Source: Callipepla californica brunnescens (taxonomy: Eukaryota > Chordata > Aves > Galliformes > Odontophoridae). Taken from it: 64,000 bases of DNA. Below the pieces are notes generated by a model. It saw only the letters and a program-made list of their open reading frames with translations, did no database searches and was not told the DNA's origin. The stretch is from positions 5,772,423 to 5,836,422 of the forward strand of contig JALIRH010000023.1 of the NCBI GenBank assembly GCA_023055505.1, given 5' to 3'. Both the position numbers and the translations under genes were made by a program. Of this stretch, positions 25,612-38,617 are shown in pieces; position 1 is the first letter of the stretch; every line of letters begins with the position of its first letter.

Positions 25612-26830
25612 TCATCACAGAGTTATAGAATGGTTTGGGTTGGAAGTGACCTTAAAAACCACAGAGTTCCAACCCTTCTCCCCTGGGCAAAGACACTTTC
25701 AACCAGACCAGGTTGCCCAAAGCCCAATTCAACCTGGATTCAAACATTTTCAAGGGCAGGACAACCAGTTCCAGTACCTCACACTTCTAAACATTTTAAG
25801 TATCCAGTCTGAATCTACTGTCTTTAAGCCATTACAATTTCTCCTATCACTACAGTCCCTGCAGGTTCTATACAGCTTTCCTGTAGGGTCCCCTCTGGTA
25901 CTAGAAGGTTGTTATGAGGTTTGTCAAAAAACTCTTCTCTGTATTGAACAATCAGAGCTCTCTCAGCCTGTCTTCAAAGGAGAAGTGCTCCTGCCCTCTG
26001 AGTGTGTGGTCCTCTTTTGGACTTGCTTCTGGACATCTTTCTGATGTTCAGGAAACCAGAGCTGAATTCTATATTCTAGGTGGGTTCTCACAAAAGCAGA
26101 ATAGAATAGGAGAGTCAGCTTTCTTGACCTGCTGGTTCCACTTCTTTTGATGCAGTTCAAATGACTGACTCATACTGAATACTGGTCGTGGTTTTAAGTT
26201 AGATGTTAGTTCTTCAAAAACCTAGCTTAATTCAGTGTTCAGTATGGTGGTTAGGCTGGCACTAGCTCAGGTCTGTCTGTAAAGAGGAGGACAAGGTGGA
26301 AGCATACTGTCACATCCAGGCAGTCTGCATTCATATTTGGAATTGCCCTGACCCAGATGTGGGACTTCATGTTTAAGCTTGCTGAACTTTACGAGGTTCA
26401 CACAGGCCTGTGTCTCAAGCTTGCTTTCCTGGAATCCAGGGATGTGAGCTTTCAGTGCTTCCCTCCTCACTGCTGCAAAGATCTTGAACTTGACATTAAC
26501 AGTCACTCCAGCCAAAGTTGTCTTCAAGCTTCACATTCCTCATGAGGCCGTCCCTGTTGGTTAGAACAAGGTACAGCATAGCATCCCTTTTCATTGGTTC
26601 CTCCAACAATTAGCAAAGGAAATTGTTATCAGTGCAACCTTGGAATCTCCTTTATAGCTTATGCACTGTTGCATTTTATCTCCAATAGATATTGGTCTGG
26701 TTGAAGTATTCCACGAGGACCAGGGCTTGAGGAGGTGAAGTTGTTTCTATCTGTCAACAGAGGGCATCATCAGTTGGCCTGTAGCAAGGCCTCATAATAA
26801 CGTCACCTGCATGCACTTCCTTAAACTCCT
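25612..26830 (-). mobile_element. CR1 LINE relic, antisense, decayed
   Basis: The plus strand begins with a reversed CR1 3' end ('agagttatagaatggtttgggttggaagtgacctt'). It continues through the 3' UTR and the antisense of the ORF2 C-terminus ('tcagagctctctcagcctgtcttc', 'cttgacctgctggttcca'). After a decayed section (26165-26270) come RT and RT-linker text ('ccctgacccagatgtgg', 'cttcacattcctcatgaggccgtccctgttggttagaacaaggt', 'ggttgaagtattccacgaggaccagggcttg', 'ataacgtcacctgcatgc'). The order is right for one long copy with internal deletions, but two separate fragments cannot be excluded. Frames on either strand in this span are readings of the relic. Confidence 0.85.
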
Positions 26831-26835
26831 ATTGT

Positions 26836-26864
26836 TTTTCCCCATGTTACATGCATGGGGAAAA
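26836..26864. repeat. Short perfect inverted repeat
   Basis: Eleven-base perfect arms TTTTCCCCATG (26836-26846) and CATGGGGAAAA (26854-26864) flank a 7-base loop just past the decayed CR1. No function is evident. A terminator-like reading is not meaningful in a vertebrate genome. Confidence 0.6.
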
Positions 26865-27336
26865 CATTACATTTGTATAGTGGTATTTGAGTTAAAAATG
26901 AATCAACTCAGCAGCCTGCCTAGTTTAAACTACTGATACCTATTTACCTCACTCTGTTTCACACAAGCATTAAAATCAATGCACAAAGAACAGAAATCAT
27001 CCAAAGTAGAACAGGTCATGGTTTGCTGGTTTTCGAGTCATCCCAGGTACTCATTGTTTATTGATGTTCAAATCACATTTGAATGTATAATCTCCTTCAC
27101 TGACAGTAACTGCTTAGAAGCAACTTTCATAGCAACAAGATGTTCCAAAGCCTGTACCACACCAAAGCTACATACATTGCAGGGCTTCTATTGCATCTGG
27201 AGCATTACTACCAAAATCAAAATGAACTTCTCTACAGGATACCTATGAAAGAACACATGAATGGAAAGCCAGTCTGCTGTGGAGAGATGATCAAAGAAAT
27301 GCAGTGATAACAAAGCCAAGGAAAAAATTAACAGAA

Positions 27337-27431
27337 ATTAATTATTATTAATTATATTAATATTATAATATTAATATAATTAATAATTAATAATATATTA
27401 ATAATATTATTAATTATTATTATTATTACTA
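27337..27431. repeat. Pure AT tract containing a 44-bp perfect palindrome
   Basis: Ninety-five bases of only A and T built from ATT/AAT steps. Checked base by base, 27344-27387 is a perfect palindrome with centre between 27365 and 27366 (22-base arms and no loop). A second partly palindromic block follows to about 27420. Such sequences can extrude cruciforms and are unstable in replication and cloning. Confidence 0.85.
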
Positions 27432-28884
27432 TATAGACACTTTGAAGAATTGTATTGTATTTAATAGGTAAGAATAACGCACAAGGGATGACTACATAAT
27501 TCATGCTTCCATAGTGGACATGCATCATTTTTCCACATGACAGAAATAGTATTGGTACTAGCAGTTACATAACAACATTCTCAAACATAAAGGAATGTGA
27601 TTCAGATTTGAATCTCTGTCTTTAAGTGAACTGTTTCATTTGTTTATTAAGATTGGTGAAGTGTTGTGGAACTGATCACATTAGTAACATTAACAACACG
27701 AGTAACATCAATGCGGACAATATTCCTTTACAAACCACTTCAGAATGTTTCAGGTGCTACTTTTCAACATTCTATATACATGTATGTAAGTGTACATTTG
27801 CTGATGTTTAGTAATTTTATATATCTAACAGTCTCAGGATAGTACAAGAAAATATACTGGAAAATTCTCATCATGCCAATTCAGAGTTACTTTATGAAAA
27901 AGAAGTAATAAGTAGATGTTACTAACTATAGTGAAAGGATCCTCTTAGATGTACACTAATTCTAATTGTAGTGATATATATATAATACACTATCAAGATT
28001 TTAGAATAGATGTAATCATAGTCTGAAGTCTTATTTCAGTTAACTTTTTTTCTCCTTCACCTCAGAACACTTTTGAGAAGGAAAGCTGCAATTGTAATAG
28101 TTTCATAGTTCTAGAAAGAATCCTAGCAAAATAAAGACAAAAAAAATCTAAAAATACAATGATATTAGATTTTTTCCACCCTACTGGAGGAGCACTGTCA
28201 GTTCAAGACAGGTTGCAAGCTTTTGACACTTACTGTTCCATGCTTGATAACTTGTGTCACAACTGGGTTATAAATCATATGTGATTCCAGGAGGAAGTGA
28301 AAAAGGCACCTTATCAGTTTATAAAAGTTGTATGAACAGAGGAGAGTCTTTACCTTCTCATACATCCATGTTTCTCATGCAATGAGAAATGAAAAATATA
28401 GTGAAGCTAAATAAGAATCAAACAGATTTGTATTTATGAACATCATAAACATTTATGCAGCTGTGCATTCCGTTACAGTACAAGAATGGCTCCATAAAGT
28501 TACAGAATAACCAAACTGATTTTACTGTTTGTTTAATGATTAAATTTGTTTTTGTACTAAATCCTTCCAAAAACAATTCAGACAAGAAATAGTTGATCCA
28601 TTCTGATGCAATTCAAAATCCATTAACGATGAGCTATTACCTGTTCAAATAAAATTTTAGGGGAAAAAATGTATTTCATTTATCTGTTAATGTCTGCTTT
28701 GTTAAAGACACAAATTTGCCACTCTAGACCCTGTATATTTCTCTCCATAATCATAATTTCAAAAAAATACTGATTGTCAGCTAAATTTTAGCTTGTTTTT
28801 ACAATTAATATTTCCAGATAAACATAAGTTCTACATATGTATTCATGGATAAACAGATACTTTTCCTATTTGAGAAAAGTTAAC

Positions 28885-29284
28885 ACAGAGGGGCAATCTG
28901 ACAAAGTGGCATCTGACATAGAAGCACATATGAAGCAAAATGCATGCAAATAGCACCCATGAATATTCACCAATATTTGCTGAATGTTTATGAAGACAAA
29001 ACAGTGAATATTGTCACAGTGAGGTGGTAGGTGGTTCTCTTCAGTTGTGGCAAAAGCAAAGTGAAAGACAAGCCACTCTCTGGATAGCCATGAAGATTCT
29101 TACAAGTACAGCATTCTGGCTCTTGTTGACTGCTAGTGATAACATTTAGCTTATGGTGGTGACTATATTGTGAAATTGTGTTTTGTAACTGAGAAATTTC
29201 CCTATCAAATAGATACTGTGCTTTTTGTATCTGTTGTATTTTCCATGGAAATAAATAGGAGGCGCCACTTTTGGAGAGAACTAC
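28885..29284 (+). mobile_element. Mariner-like element, internally deleted, 5' end missing
   Basis: Text matches the Galluhop-type mariner of chicken, from just upstream of the transposase start ('gaggggcaatctgacaaagtggcatctgacatag') through the N-terminal coding part to 'gatagccatga'. There it jumps to the extreme C-terminal part ('agattcttacaag...', 'ggtggtgactatattg') and the 3' end ('ttttccatggaaataaataggaggcgcca'). About 750 bases of transposase are missing at the jump (about 29091). The left terminal inverted repeat and about 150 bases are not recognisable. No protein can be made, so it could only have moved using another element's transposase. Confidence 0.85.
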
Positions 29285-32200
29285 AACTCAGCCCTACTTA
29301 ACAGTATAATAAAAAAGAATAAGATTATTCTCCCAGGGTGCAGTTTTGCTATTCTTCTTTGATTTTTTTATTTTATTTTTTTATTTTAATTATGAACTAG
29401 GGATGTTAACCCTTGCTAGGACTCATAAACTATCTACTTGAAATCCATTTTAGCTACCACTGGAGACATTTTGTTCAATGAGCTACAATGTAGGTTACAA
29501 ATATTGCTTGATATCTCATGACTTCCATTTGGAGTCAATAATTTTACATTTGGGTTTTAAAGTTTTAGAAACCAACAGCTGGATTTAGATGGAGCTTCAA
29601 AACAAGAAACAGCAGTCTTAAGGCTTAGCTGGAAGTCAGGATGAAGCAATGTGATAAGGTGACCTTCTCTTGCTATGTTACTTTGATTTGTTGCCAGATT
29701 ATAATTTTGTTGTTGTTCTTATATATAAAATCATCAGCCAAGAACTTCTTACCAGAGTATTTAAGAAAGTAATGTAAACCAATGAGTATATGACATTGTT
29801 GAATGTTATTTCACTTGAGTAAATGCCTAAATATGTATCTCAAATGCTTAGCCTTATCTGTTAAATTTCTAAAAGTGTGGAAACTTTATTTGAGTGAAAA
29901 GGCCTGGTAATTTATTAGATCATCAGTATCAAGGAACCTATTGGTGATCTGGATAAACTTCTGAATGAATACCTTAAAGCTACTCAGTGAAACTAACAGA
30001 AAGACAAGGTTGAAGGTTGCAGGTTAACTGTAAAGAACAAATGAAATGGGGGTGGGGGGGTTGGGGAGGATTGATGTGGGGGGATGGAGAAACGAAACAG
30101 AAGGTAAAGATGTTTATAAATAGAAAATACAGTTAGCATAGATAAAATCTGCCAATATTGAAGTCAAAATATAGAGACTACACTGCTGTGTTTATAACAG
30201 TAATTTTCAAGGAAGTCATAAGGAATAATCCATTTTCCTAGTTATATTCAGAAAAGAGACATTTGTTGTCAAGAGATACTTATAGCTCCCTTAAGATGCA
30301 GGCAGAAAACTGCACAGATTCAGGTAAAATATTAAATGAGTTTCCAATTGAGAGAGAGATGTTTAACTGAAGAAACAAAAAGAAATGTGTTACACCATTA
30401 TTATTTTTCCTGTTAGCTTTTCTAGGACTTATAATTTTGAAGAGAGCCATGACAAACTTTTCTTTAAAATCACTTTACATTAGTGATGAGGATTTCAAAA
30501 CTAAGGATGAAACTCCAGACCCATACTAAGCTTTTCCATTCCTTGGGATAATGATGTTAGAGTAGAAACATTTCTATTCAGAAATGTAAATATATGCCTC
30601 ACCTACTACTAAATGCTGTTCAAGATAAAGGTTGCCACTGAGTGATTTTGATAAAGGTGTACAAAGCTATTTTAGTGCAACCTGTTCCTATATTATGTTT
30701 TACTCCAGTACCTAAGATGCAAAGGTTGACTTGTTTCCTAAGCTTTGGGACTTTATTCCATCTAGAATCCCTTTTATAAAATAACAGTTTAAAACATTGT
30801 CACTTGCAGAATTAAATAGTTAATTAAATAATGGCATTGATATGAAATTTCTGTATTTATTTTAAATTACTGCCAAAATGACTGTCATGTGCTTGTACAG
30901 TAAAACAGGAAGTAAAAAGGTTCTGATTTTCATTCTCCTCAATACCTATTCTTCACTGGACTTCATTCTGCCCTCTAGGGCTGGAGTTCTATTGTAAAGA
31001 AAGAAAGAATTTCATTTTTCACTGTAACTTTTCTATGAATTTTTTCCATTTACTCCCTGAATTTATCTGGCCTTGTTTTTCACTACATCTGGAATACCTG
31101 TTTTCAGACAAAATGCCTTTGCCCAAATTGCAGGTAGTGGTGAGCAAATTACTAATGTAATAGGAATATATTTTTTATATTGATTTTTGTTCTATTCCTG
31201 ACAGACATTGCTGTAATATATATATATATACTGAGCACATAGTAAATTAGTATATGAATTTAAAATGACAAGTAATGTCATTAAAGACAACCAAAATAGT
31301 GCTATTTACAATAATCACGATTGGCAACTCCATTCACAATGAATTCAGTACTTCCAGCATCAGAAATGCAAGCAACCGTGTGTGTTTGCTTAGTATTTCT
31401 TATTAATAATAAATTATTTTACAAGATTAGGAAAATCACACGCATCATGATTTTCAGACACAATAGCACAGTTTTATAAGTTTTGTGGGGAAAAAATAAT
31501 AAATTCTAAAATAATTCACATAACTATTACCAGAATCACCTTTAGCTGTAGATGTGGAATGGAAGTCGTAGTCCCAGCTACAGCTTTCATTTTTGCCATT
31601 AATCATCGAGCAGTTTAAATGACAGAAGAATATGTTTTTTACTGAGGTCATCTATAAATTCATATCATACTCTATTTTCTTAGTAGAACCTTTTATCTCT
31701 GCATTTGTACCTTAATTTTCACTTCTCTTCCTCCATTTCTCATTGCAAATCTTATTTTTCAATAACCCACTATTAGGTCAGTAAGAAAGGGAGGAAATTC
31801 ATGCTAGTTATTTCATTAGCTTATTCTGAATGTCATGCTTCATTCTTTTATGATAGTCATAAACCTGCCTTTTTGTCAAGCATATTGTTCAGAAATTGCA
31901 CTTCTTAAATAATTTTTTCTTGATTTCTGTTCTCTCAAAGGTAATTTTTAGTAAGATTTGCATTAAATTTATCCTCTCATCTCTGGCTGTGCAAGGGAAA
32001 CTAATTTCTGAAAGTACGAAATACAGGAATTTTGGTCGGATCTTTCAATAGTTTTATTGATAGAGTGCAAAATGTTAAAGGCTTAACAAACAAAAGATAA
32101 GCAGACAATAAATTCCTGGAGTAGTATTTTTCAGCAACTATTCTGAGTATACAGGGTAGTATTTATGGGATAAAGCAGTTTCAGTAAAAAAGATTTTTTT

Positions 32201-34967
32201 TTTCTCAGAGATGAAATTGTTAAAATGAAAACTATGAAAATAAAGTTTGCAATACATCAGCAATCTATGAATACATTTTCCATTCAGTAATATACAGAGC
32301 AATTGACAACAGATACACCTGTGACATATTTACTGACCTGTCCTTTCAAGCCTACTGATAGAACTTACAGAACTACAATAACACCTGTACATCTCATCTT
32401 CTAGAATTTTTCATTCAGAGACCTTGTTATCAGTTAATTTTAAGCTTTCCAATCTAAACCGTTTTTGCCTTTCTACTAAAGAGGAAAAAAAGAAACAAAA
32501 CAAAAGAGAAAAAGAAATAAAACTATTATACTGAGATTAAAGAACACATTATTTTCCAGTATTATAAACGGTTATTGAAATTCTGTTTAATCTTCTTTTT
32601 TTATGTAATGGCTTGAACTATGAGGTTGGTAGTAGGATATGAAAGTGCGTTTTGATATTTACATTATTAACAGACATATGTGGCAAAGCATAAGTATTTA
32701 AAAGTCATGCTTTACCAAGTCGTCAGTATCTATAATACCTGAATGTGCAATTTGCACATACCACTTTTCTAAGAATTACAGATAGGTAAATGCACATCTA
32801 ACTTGTGTTGGGCCTTCACCATCCTCTCGTATTCTGACAAAATCCTCTCCTAAAATTATGATGATTATTTCTTTTCATCAGTGAATCAAATTCGCAAGAC
32901 ATTGCTGAGGGCTGATCTACAACAGCCAACGAGTCCATAAATCTTGGACATAAAACTAGAAATTCTCTCTTACTCATTTCAGCTCTTAGTGATCACTGAA
33001 CACTGGAAACAAAATAATTTAAAAAATAAAAAATAGAAAACCTAGGAAAAAGATTAGAGGATAACAAAGAGAAGGATAAACAGAGAAGTTTACGCTATAA
33101 TCTGAAGAAGATACTCAGGAAAACAAAGAGTCTACCTTTTACAGTGTTTCAAGTAAAATACAATTTGGATCTAAGCCAAATGAGCTTAATATTGTCTACT
33201 AGAAAATACGAAATAAAATTTTGGCATAGCATCCAAAATAAACTATTCAAAATCTATTTCAAACTATCACTTATGGAGAACAACAGTCCTAGAGAATACA
33301 AATACTACAAGAAAAGATGAAGTGAACCAGAAAGCATGAAGTACTGAGAATCAGAGTTCACAAAATGACAGTACACATATCCACATATGAATCAGCAGTC
33401 AAGACAAAATGTAGTATTTGGAGAAAGCTGAAACTACAGGGAAATGTATCATTTTGCAATAGGGAATGCACAGAGTGGACAAGTCAGATAACAAGAGAGC
33501 TATTAGTTCAGAGGAACTCTTCAAAAAAGTTGTGGGCACTGCTGAAGGAGAATGAAGAGTCTAGTAAGTTTGGCACAGGTGAACACAGTTCTGTTTGTTA
33601 CAGAGAATTAGTACTGAGAAAAAAAAAAAAAACACTGGGCAGGAGAAAGGAAATAGGTGAAATTCAGGGCTCAAAGGCTTATCTTTCTGAGGGGAGTTTT
33701 GTGTCAAATGCTTGAGGAAGAGCATGTATTCAATTTATAACAGCACTGAGGAAAAATTACCAATTACTGGATTCAAAGCATGTCATGTCCAGAATTTTTG
33801 TAGGAGATTTTTCTCACTGCTAGAACTGATTTCTCAATTGTGGACAAGTTCAAAGAGTAATTGCTCTCAGAAAGAAAAAAGAAAAAAAAGGAAGCTGTCA
33901 ATAAATTACTGAAGCTAAAGGACTCAGTTTTCTGCCCCTGTGAAAATTCTTCTGACTTTAAGAAAGAGTAATAAAAGAGAAATCGGATAGGTTCACTTCT
34001 CCTGGAATTACAGATTGCAGAGCAAGTAGAAAGCAAAAATAAAGAAAGAAAAAAAAAAAAAAAACACCATAAGGAAAGAAAGACTTTCATACTACTTGCT
34101 CTTGCTGGTAAAGCAAAAGAAATAAGAGAGAAGAAATAAAAGAGAAAAAAAAAAAGTTTTGCCTTCTAAACATTGTAAAAAAAAGCAACATTAAATTAAC
34201 ATGTATAAAATTCTTCCAGCACCTATGAGAAAATAATTCCGTGGTATGCTTCATGACAAGTATGTCTCTAGTCTTCATCTATCTGAGGGCTTCTAAAGAA
34301 TGAAACAGAAAAATAAAGTTTCCATTTCCATTTTGTCCATTCCCAAAATATGAAAGAGGTGTTATTTGACACAGAAGGTTTTTAATAAAGGATAGACCAA
34401 CCAAGGCATACAGGGGACTCCAACACAACACAGCCCTTATGCAGCCAGGGGAAGGCTAAAAGAAGGTAAACTCATGACCCAAGCATCAAAGAATGCCCTG
34501 AGTACCTGAGAATGCACTACAGCCCAGAGAAATGTGCTAGGAAACACCTCAGTCACAAAACTAACTACAGACCTAAACAGATTCTCCTCTTGAGATAAGG
34601 TTGTAATAAGCCAATAAGAGACAATGAGAAAATTAGTTTTTCTGCAGATGGTGGGGACACAAAGGTGGATGTAAAAACTACCAGATGCATACTGGTTGAA
34701 GATGTTTTTTAGTGAAACAGGAATTATGTGAATCCATTATGTGTAGCAGGAAAGAAAGCTGTGAAGTTTTGCAAATTGCTTCCAAGTTTTAGATGAAAGG
34801 GACAAAAGTTAAACTGAAATTACCGTTTTCTGCCATGGCCAGTAAAATAAAATTTGATATAGTAATATTACAGTGAGCAACTAGTCAACACTGATGTAGA
34901 AACTGAAAGCTCTTGTGGAGAATTCCTGCTACTCTAACATGAGTTGGGAAAACTGTATCAAAATATG
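29285..34967. other. Unique AT-rich non-coding DNA, no gene seen
   Basis: No exon or transposon is recognised. Local features: T/A-rich tract at 29362-29392, G-rich tract at 30048-30081, short (TA)n at about 31214-31230, and a markedly purine-rich plus strand from about 33000 to 34160 with several A-runs (33619-33632, 34050-34064, 34146-34155). The open frame 33365-33715 is mostly a by-product of that purine bias and has no recognisable domain. Confidence 0.5.
30048..30081 (+). repeat. G-rich tract with quadruplex potential
   Basis: The plus strand reads G5-T-G7-TT-G4, followed by AGGA and another G6 run at 30078-30083. Enough runs of three or more G lie within short loops for a quadruplex pattern. 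The surroundings are AT-rich and unique. Function unknown. Confidence 0.65.
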
Positions 34968-35497
34968 CAGTGTGCTTCAAAAGTAATGACTTCTATTTGT
35001 TTTTATAGAAAATAAAACAGATAGTAGGAGCTCAATAACACCGTTTGATAAAGAAAATTCTCAGCTATAAAACACTGTTTTTCAACACAGTAACCACCAT
35101 TAGCTATGCATTCTCTACAAAAGTTTGCATACCACGCATAAAAATCTGCATGGCCATCCTGAACGTCTTGTGTTTCACACTGCTGTCATTGCTGCTGAAA
35201 TGCACCACCCAACACCTTACTGTGCTAATATTCACCATTTGTTCTCCACAGACATTCAGTAAACTATGAGTGTCAATGGTACCAATTTTTCCACATGGAG
35301 GAATTCAGTGACAACTCTTTCTTCATATGCCTTTCCATGTCAGATGCCATTTTGTCTGACTGCTCCTCTGCTGCACGGAACAGAATATAATAGCATGTTG
35401 GCAGGGAAGTTCAACCTCTACTGCCATTCCACCACCATCTGCCTCCAACACTGTAATTCAACATAATAAAATAGGAGGCTAAATTTCAGTCCTCATA
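34968..35497 (-). mobile_element. Mariner-like element, internally deleted derivative
   Basis: The plus strand starts with the reversed 3' end of a Galluhop-type mariner ('tgcttcaaaagtaatgac', then 'ggagctcaataacaccgtttgataaag' and 'taaccaccattagctatgcattct'). It ends with the reversed 5' end ('aacataataaaataggaggct'). At about 35147-35150 the minus strand reads 'gatggccatgcagattttta', joining N-terminal coding text directly to the C-terminal tail. The jump is at the same place as in the copy at 28885. Length is about 530 bases against about 1.2 kb for full copies here. Both ends are present, though the right one is worn. Confidence 0.85.
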
Positions 35498-38400
35498 CTA
35501 AATTCCTTCTCAGAAATAAGAACTCTGATCAATTTTTTGCATCAACAGATTACAGTCAAGCATTAGAAAGTAGCTAAAGATAGCTAGCAACAACCTGTGG
35601 AGAAAACTGTAAGCAAAAACCTAACGCCTGACTAGATATCCAAGATAAATGAGGATACATAATGATGTGAAAAGGCAAATAAAAAAATGTCAGTATGAAA
35701 TAAGATCTCAGCAACTAGTATTTCTTCAAAATGATTGTCTACCTGACAGGAAAGCTTCATCACAGACAACAGCAATGTTACAAGAGATTGCCTTACTACT
35801 CGTGGATTCAGTAGAAAAAAAGGAAAAGGCTACTTTCACTGTCAGACTCCACTTCTCATATATGGTACACTTCAGCATGAGGTGTATGAGCAATGTGTTT
35901 TCCAGCCCATAACACATGGATAGATTCCACAAATGCCAAACAACACACAGATTTATTCAGTGGGTAGAGTGCTTTGCTCCTGCACTGACACCAGTGACCC
36001 CACTGCATATTGCATTTTTTTTTTCATGCCGCTATCTTCACAAACATAAACTGTAGAGAGAGACGTAGCATGTTTTTGAGTTTTCAGCAAGATAGGGACT
36101 GTACTGTATGGTGATATTGAGCCCTAGGGCAACCACAAAAACCAGGCAAGGCTTCATACAACAATAAATGCAAAAAATAAATAAATAAATAAATAAATTG
36201 AGAGATGTTGGTATGTTTGAGGCAGAGGTTAAGACAGCAGTAAAAAGGAAATTAAGGTCAAAAGAAGAAGGAATGGAAATATAAATAGAAAAGAGGTGAT
36301 GGAAAGTAGACAGGAAGACCTGGGGAAAGAAAAATGAAAAGGTGGGAGAAAAAATGACTAAAAACATGGTCAGGATCAAAGGTGACAACTGCAGAAATAG
36401 TCAGATGGGGGAGGAGAGGGGAAAACTATAAAGACAGAAAGAGCAGAAGCGCTCAGATCATGCTTAGAGATGTCTTTCCTCTCCTGAGGCCTGAACTGAG
36501 CCAGTGGCTTGCAGAGATCTGCACAGTCCTGCAACACAAAGAACATCTCTCTCTTTCTATTGGCAGGTTCATACTGCAATGTCAGAAGTTTCCTCTCTAT
36601 AAAGTAACTTAAAATCGCATCACTCCATAATGCATTCCCACAAGGGGGCTTTATTTTTTTTAAGATTATGGTGATTCTTATTCAAGAATTATCTAGCTCC
36701 CAAGCAGTTGACTTTGAAATGCTAACATTTTTTGTATGTAATCCCTTTTGAATGCAGTGTATGTACAACACCAACAAAACAGAAAGAAATGTAATTATTT
36801 GACTCTGTCAAAATACAATCACTCCTTGGGTGAACTTGACTTTAACCTTCACATCACATTTACCAGATGCTTTCTATAGTTATTCATCATTTTCATACAT
36901 CAAGTGCACCTTCAATCCTTTATTTTAACACTAAAATGCAGTGCAGAGCAACTGTTTATCAAGAGGTCAGAGAAAATGTGAACATTTGAAAACTTATTAA
37001 TATTTGTATAAGTTAAGAAAATCTCAGCCCTTCTTTAGCACACAGACTGCTTTTGAAACAAAACACTTTTCGTCTCACTGCAAGAGTTGTGGGTTTTTTT
37101 TTTTTGTTGTTTTTTTGTTGTTGTTGTTGTTGTTTTTTGTTTTTTGTTTTTCCCCTTCTTTTTAATTGCGGCTAGGGAATCAGAAGGGTTAAAGCTTCAT
37201 CTCATTTAAAAGTTCATCTGATTATTGTTCAGCATTCATTCTTGTGTTCCTGAAAGAAAGATATGCTGCTTTTTACCCTTTTGCTACCTACACTCAGGAA
37301 GACTTGATGAACCTCTGTAAATAATACTTTGAAATTAATTTCTGTGCTCATGGCCAGAGGCAAGATTGTATGGTGTCTGCTAATGAAAGTAATTGTGAGG
37401 AGACAGAGGACAAGATAAAGAGACAGTGAGAAATAATAATCAAACTTTTTAAAACCCTTCAGATTACAGATCTCTATAGAAAAAGCCAGTTGATTCTAAA
37501 TTAGAACTTGATGAATTATTCAAAACAAATAATTTATTAATCAAATTTTACTTTTTCTGTTTGTGAACTGGGTTTGAACTTCACAAATACATTTAGTATT
37601 CAGAACTATTCATGTATTTCTTTATTAAATTTCTTTTTATTCTACTCAGCAATGGTGAGTGATTTAGTATAAAGATCCAGAACAAACTACTTCATAAATT
37701 GAGCTTGCTGTTGGGCTGGACCAGTGACTTCACCCAGCTCAGATTTCCTCCCCTTTAAGTTTCACAGACTATTTTGCTGGTCTCAACTGGTTAAGTCTGT
37801 GAAGGCAACAGAAATTCAGTATGAAAACTGAATTTTTTATTGTCTCATTCAGATGTATCATTGAGACTGATACTATCAACAAAACAGACTTCTGCTTGAC
37901 TTTATTCACAATGATAAAATGCTGAAAAGAGCAGATATGCCCGAATCAAAATGTTTACTTTTTTCTAGTAGTATAGGTCATTTTAAGATTCTTTTTTTAC
38001 TAGCTCATCTCATTGTTGGATTTAAACCATATGTGTAACTTAGATTTCATTATGCATGTATGGACTTTCTTCCTTTCATATTCTATCCAAATATTAGATT
38101 TTCAATATATTGAATATTCTGCTTTTCACTCTAACGAAACTGCTTTCAAAGGCTAATGAGTTTCTAACAAAATCACATTGAATTTCATTGGTCCCTGGGC
38201 AAGAATGGAAAAAGTTTGGACTCTGCGTAACATTTTCATTTCTTCCCTACCTTGTCTCTCCCAAAGGTGGAAGACAACAGGCTGTAGTTCTGACCTCTGT
38301 TGTCTTCTCACATTTTCCAGTATTGCTTTTCATCTTCCATGCTTAACGTTAGGATGCAGGGAGTAGAGAAGAGCTGCTGAACAGTAGATGCCTAAAAAGA

Positions 38401-38617
38401 TCCTTCCCTAGTGCTGCCAACTGCCCTTTCTTAAAGTTATTTCCAAACTGAATATTTGCAGAAGGGGCTGTTATCCCATTTTTGTTTCCATGCTAATTGT
38501 GAAGAACCAGAAATAGGAAAGAAGGACAGTACATCAGCAAGGACAAGGAAACAGTGCTGCAAACACAAAAAATATTCTGTTTCCCTGCGGGCCAAATGTC
38601 CCCACATATATTGTCAT
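35498..38617. other. Unique AT-rich non-coding DNA, no gene seen
   Basis: No transposon or exon is recognised. Contains an AAAT microsatellite at about 36174-36199 and a T/TTG-repeat tract at 37091-37152. The stretch 36600-37450 has few simple-sequence interruptions apart from that tract and is considered in the findings as possible conserved non-coding DNA. Confidence 0.5.
37091..37152. repeat. T-rich (TTG)n / (T)n microsatellite
   Basis: Runs of T interspersed with G, including a (TTG)5-like block and repeated TTTTTTG units. It is a simple low-complexity tract, likely variable in length between individuals. Confidence 0.9.

Noticed and set aside
26836..26864. Hairpin read as a bacterial-type terminator
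   Set aside because: The window is vertebrate DNA. An 11-bp inverted repeat next to a decayed CR1 has no such meaning here.
33365..33715. 116-codon plus-strand frame, K/R/E-rich
   Set aside because: Explained by local purine bias and an A-run. No recognisable domain.
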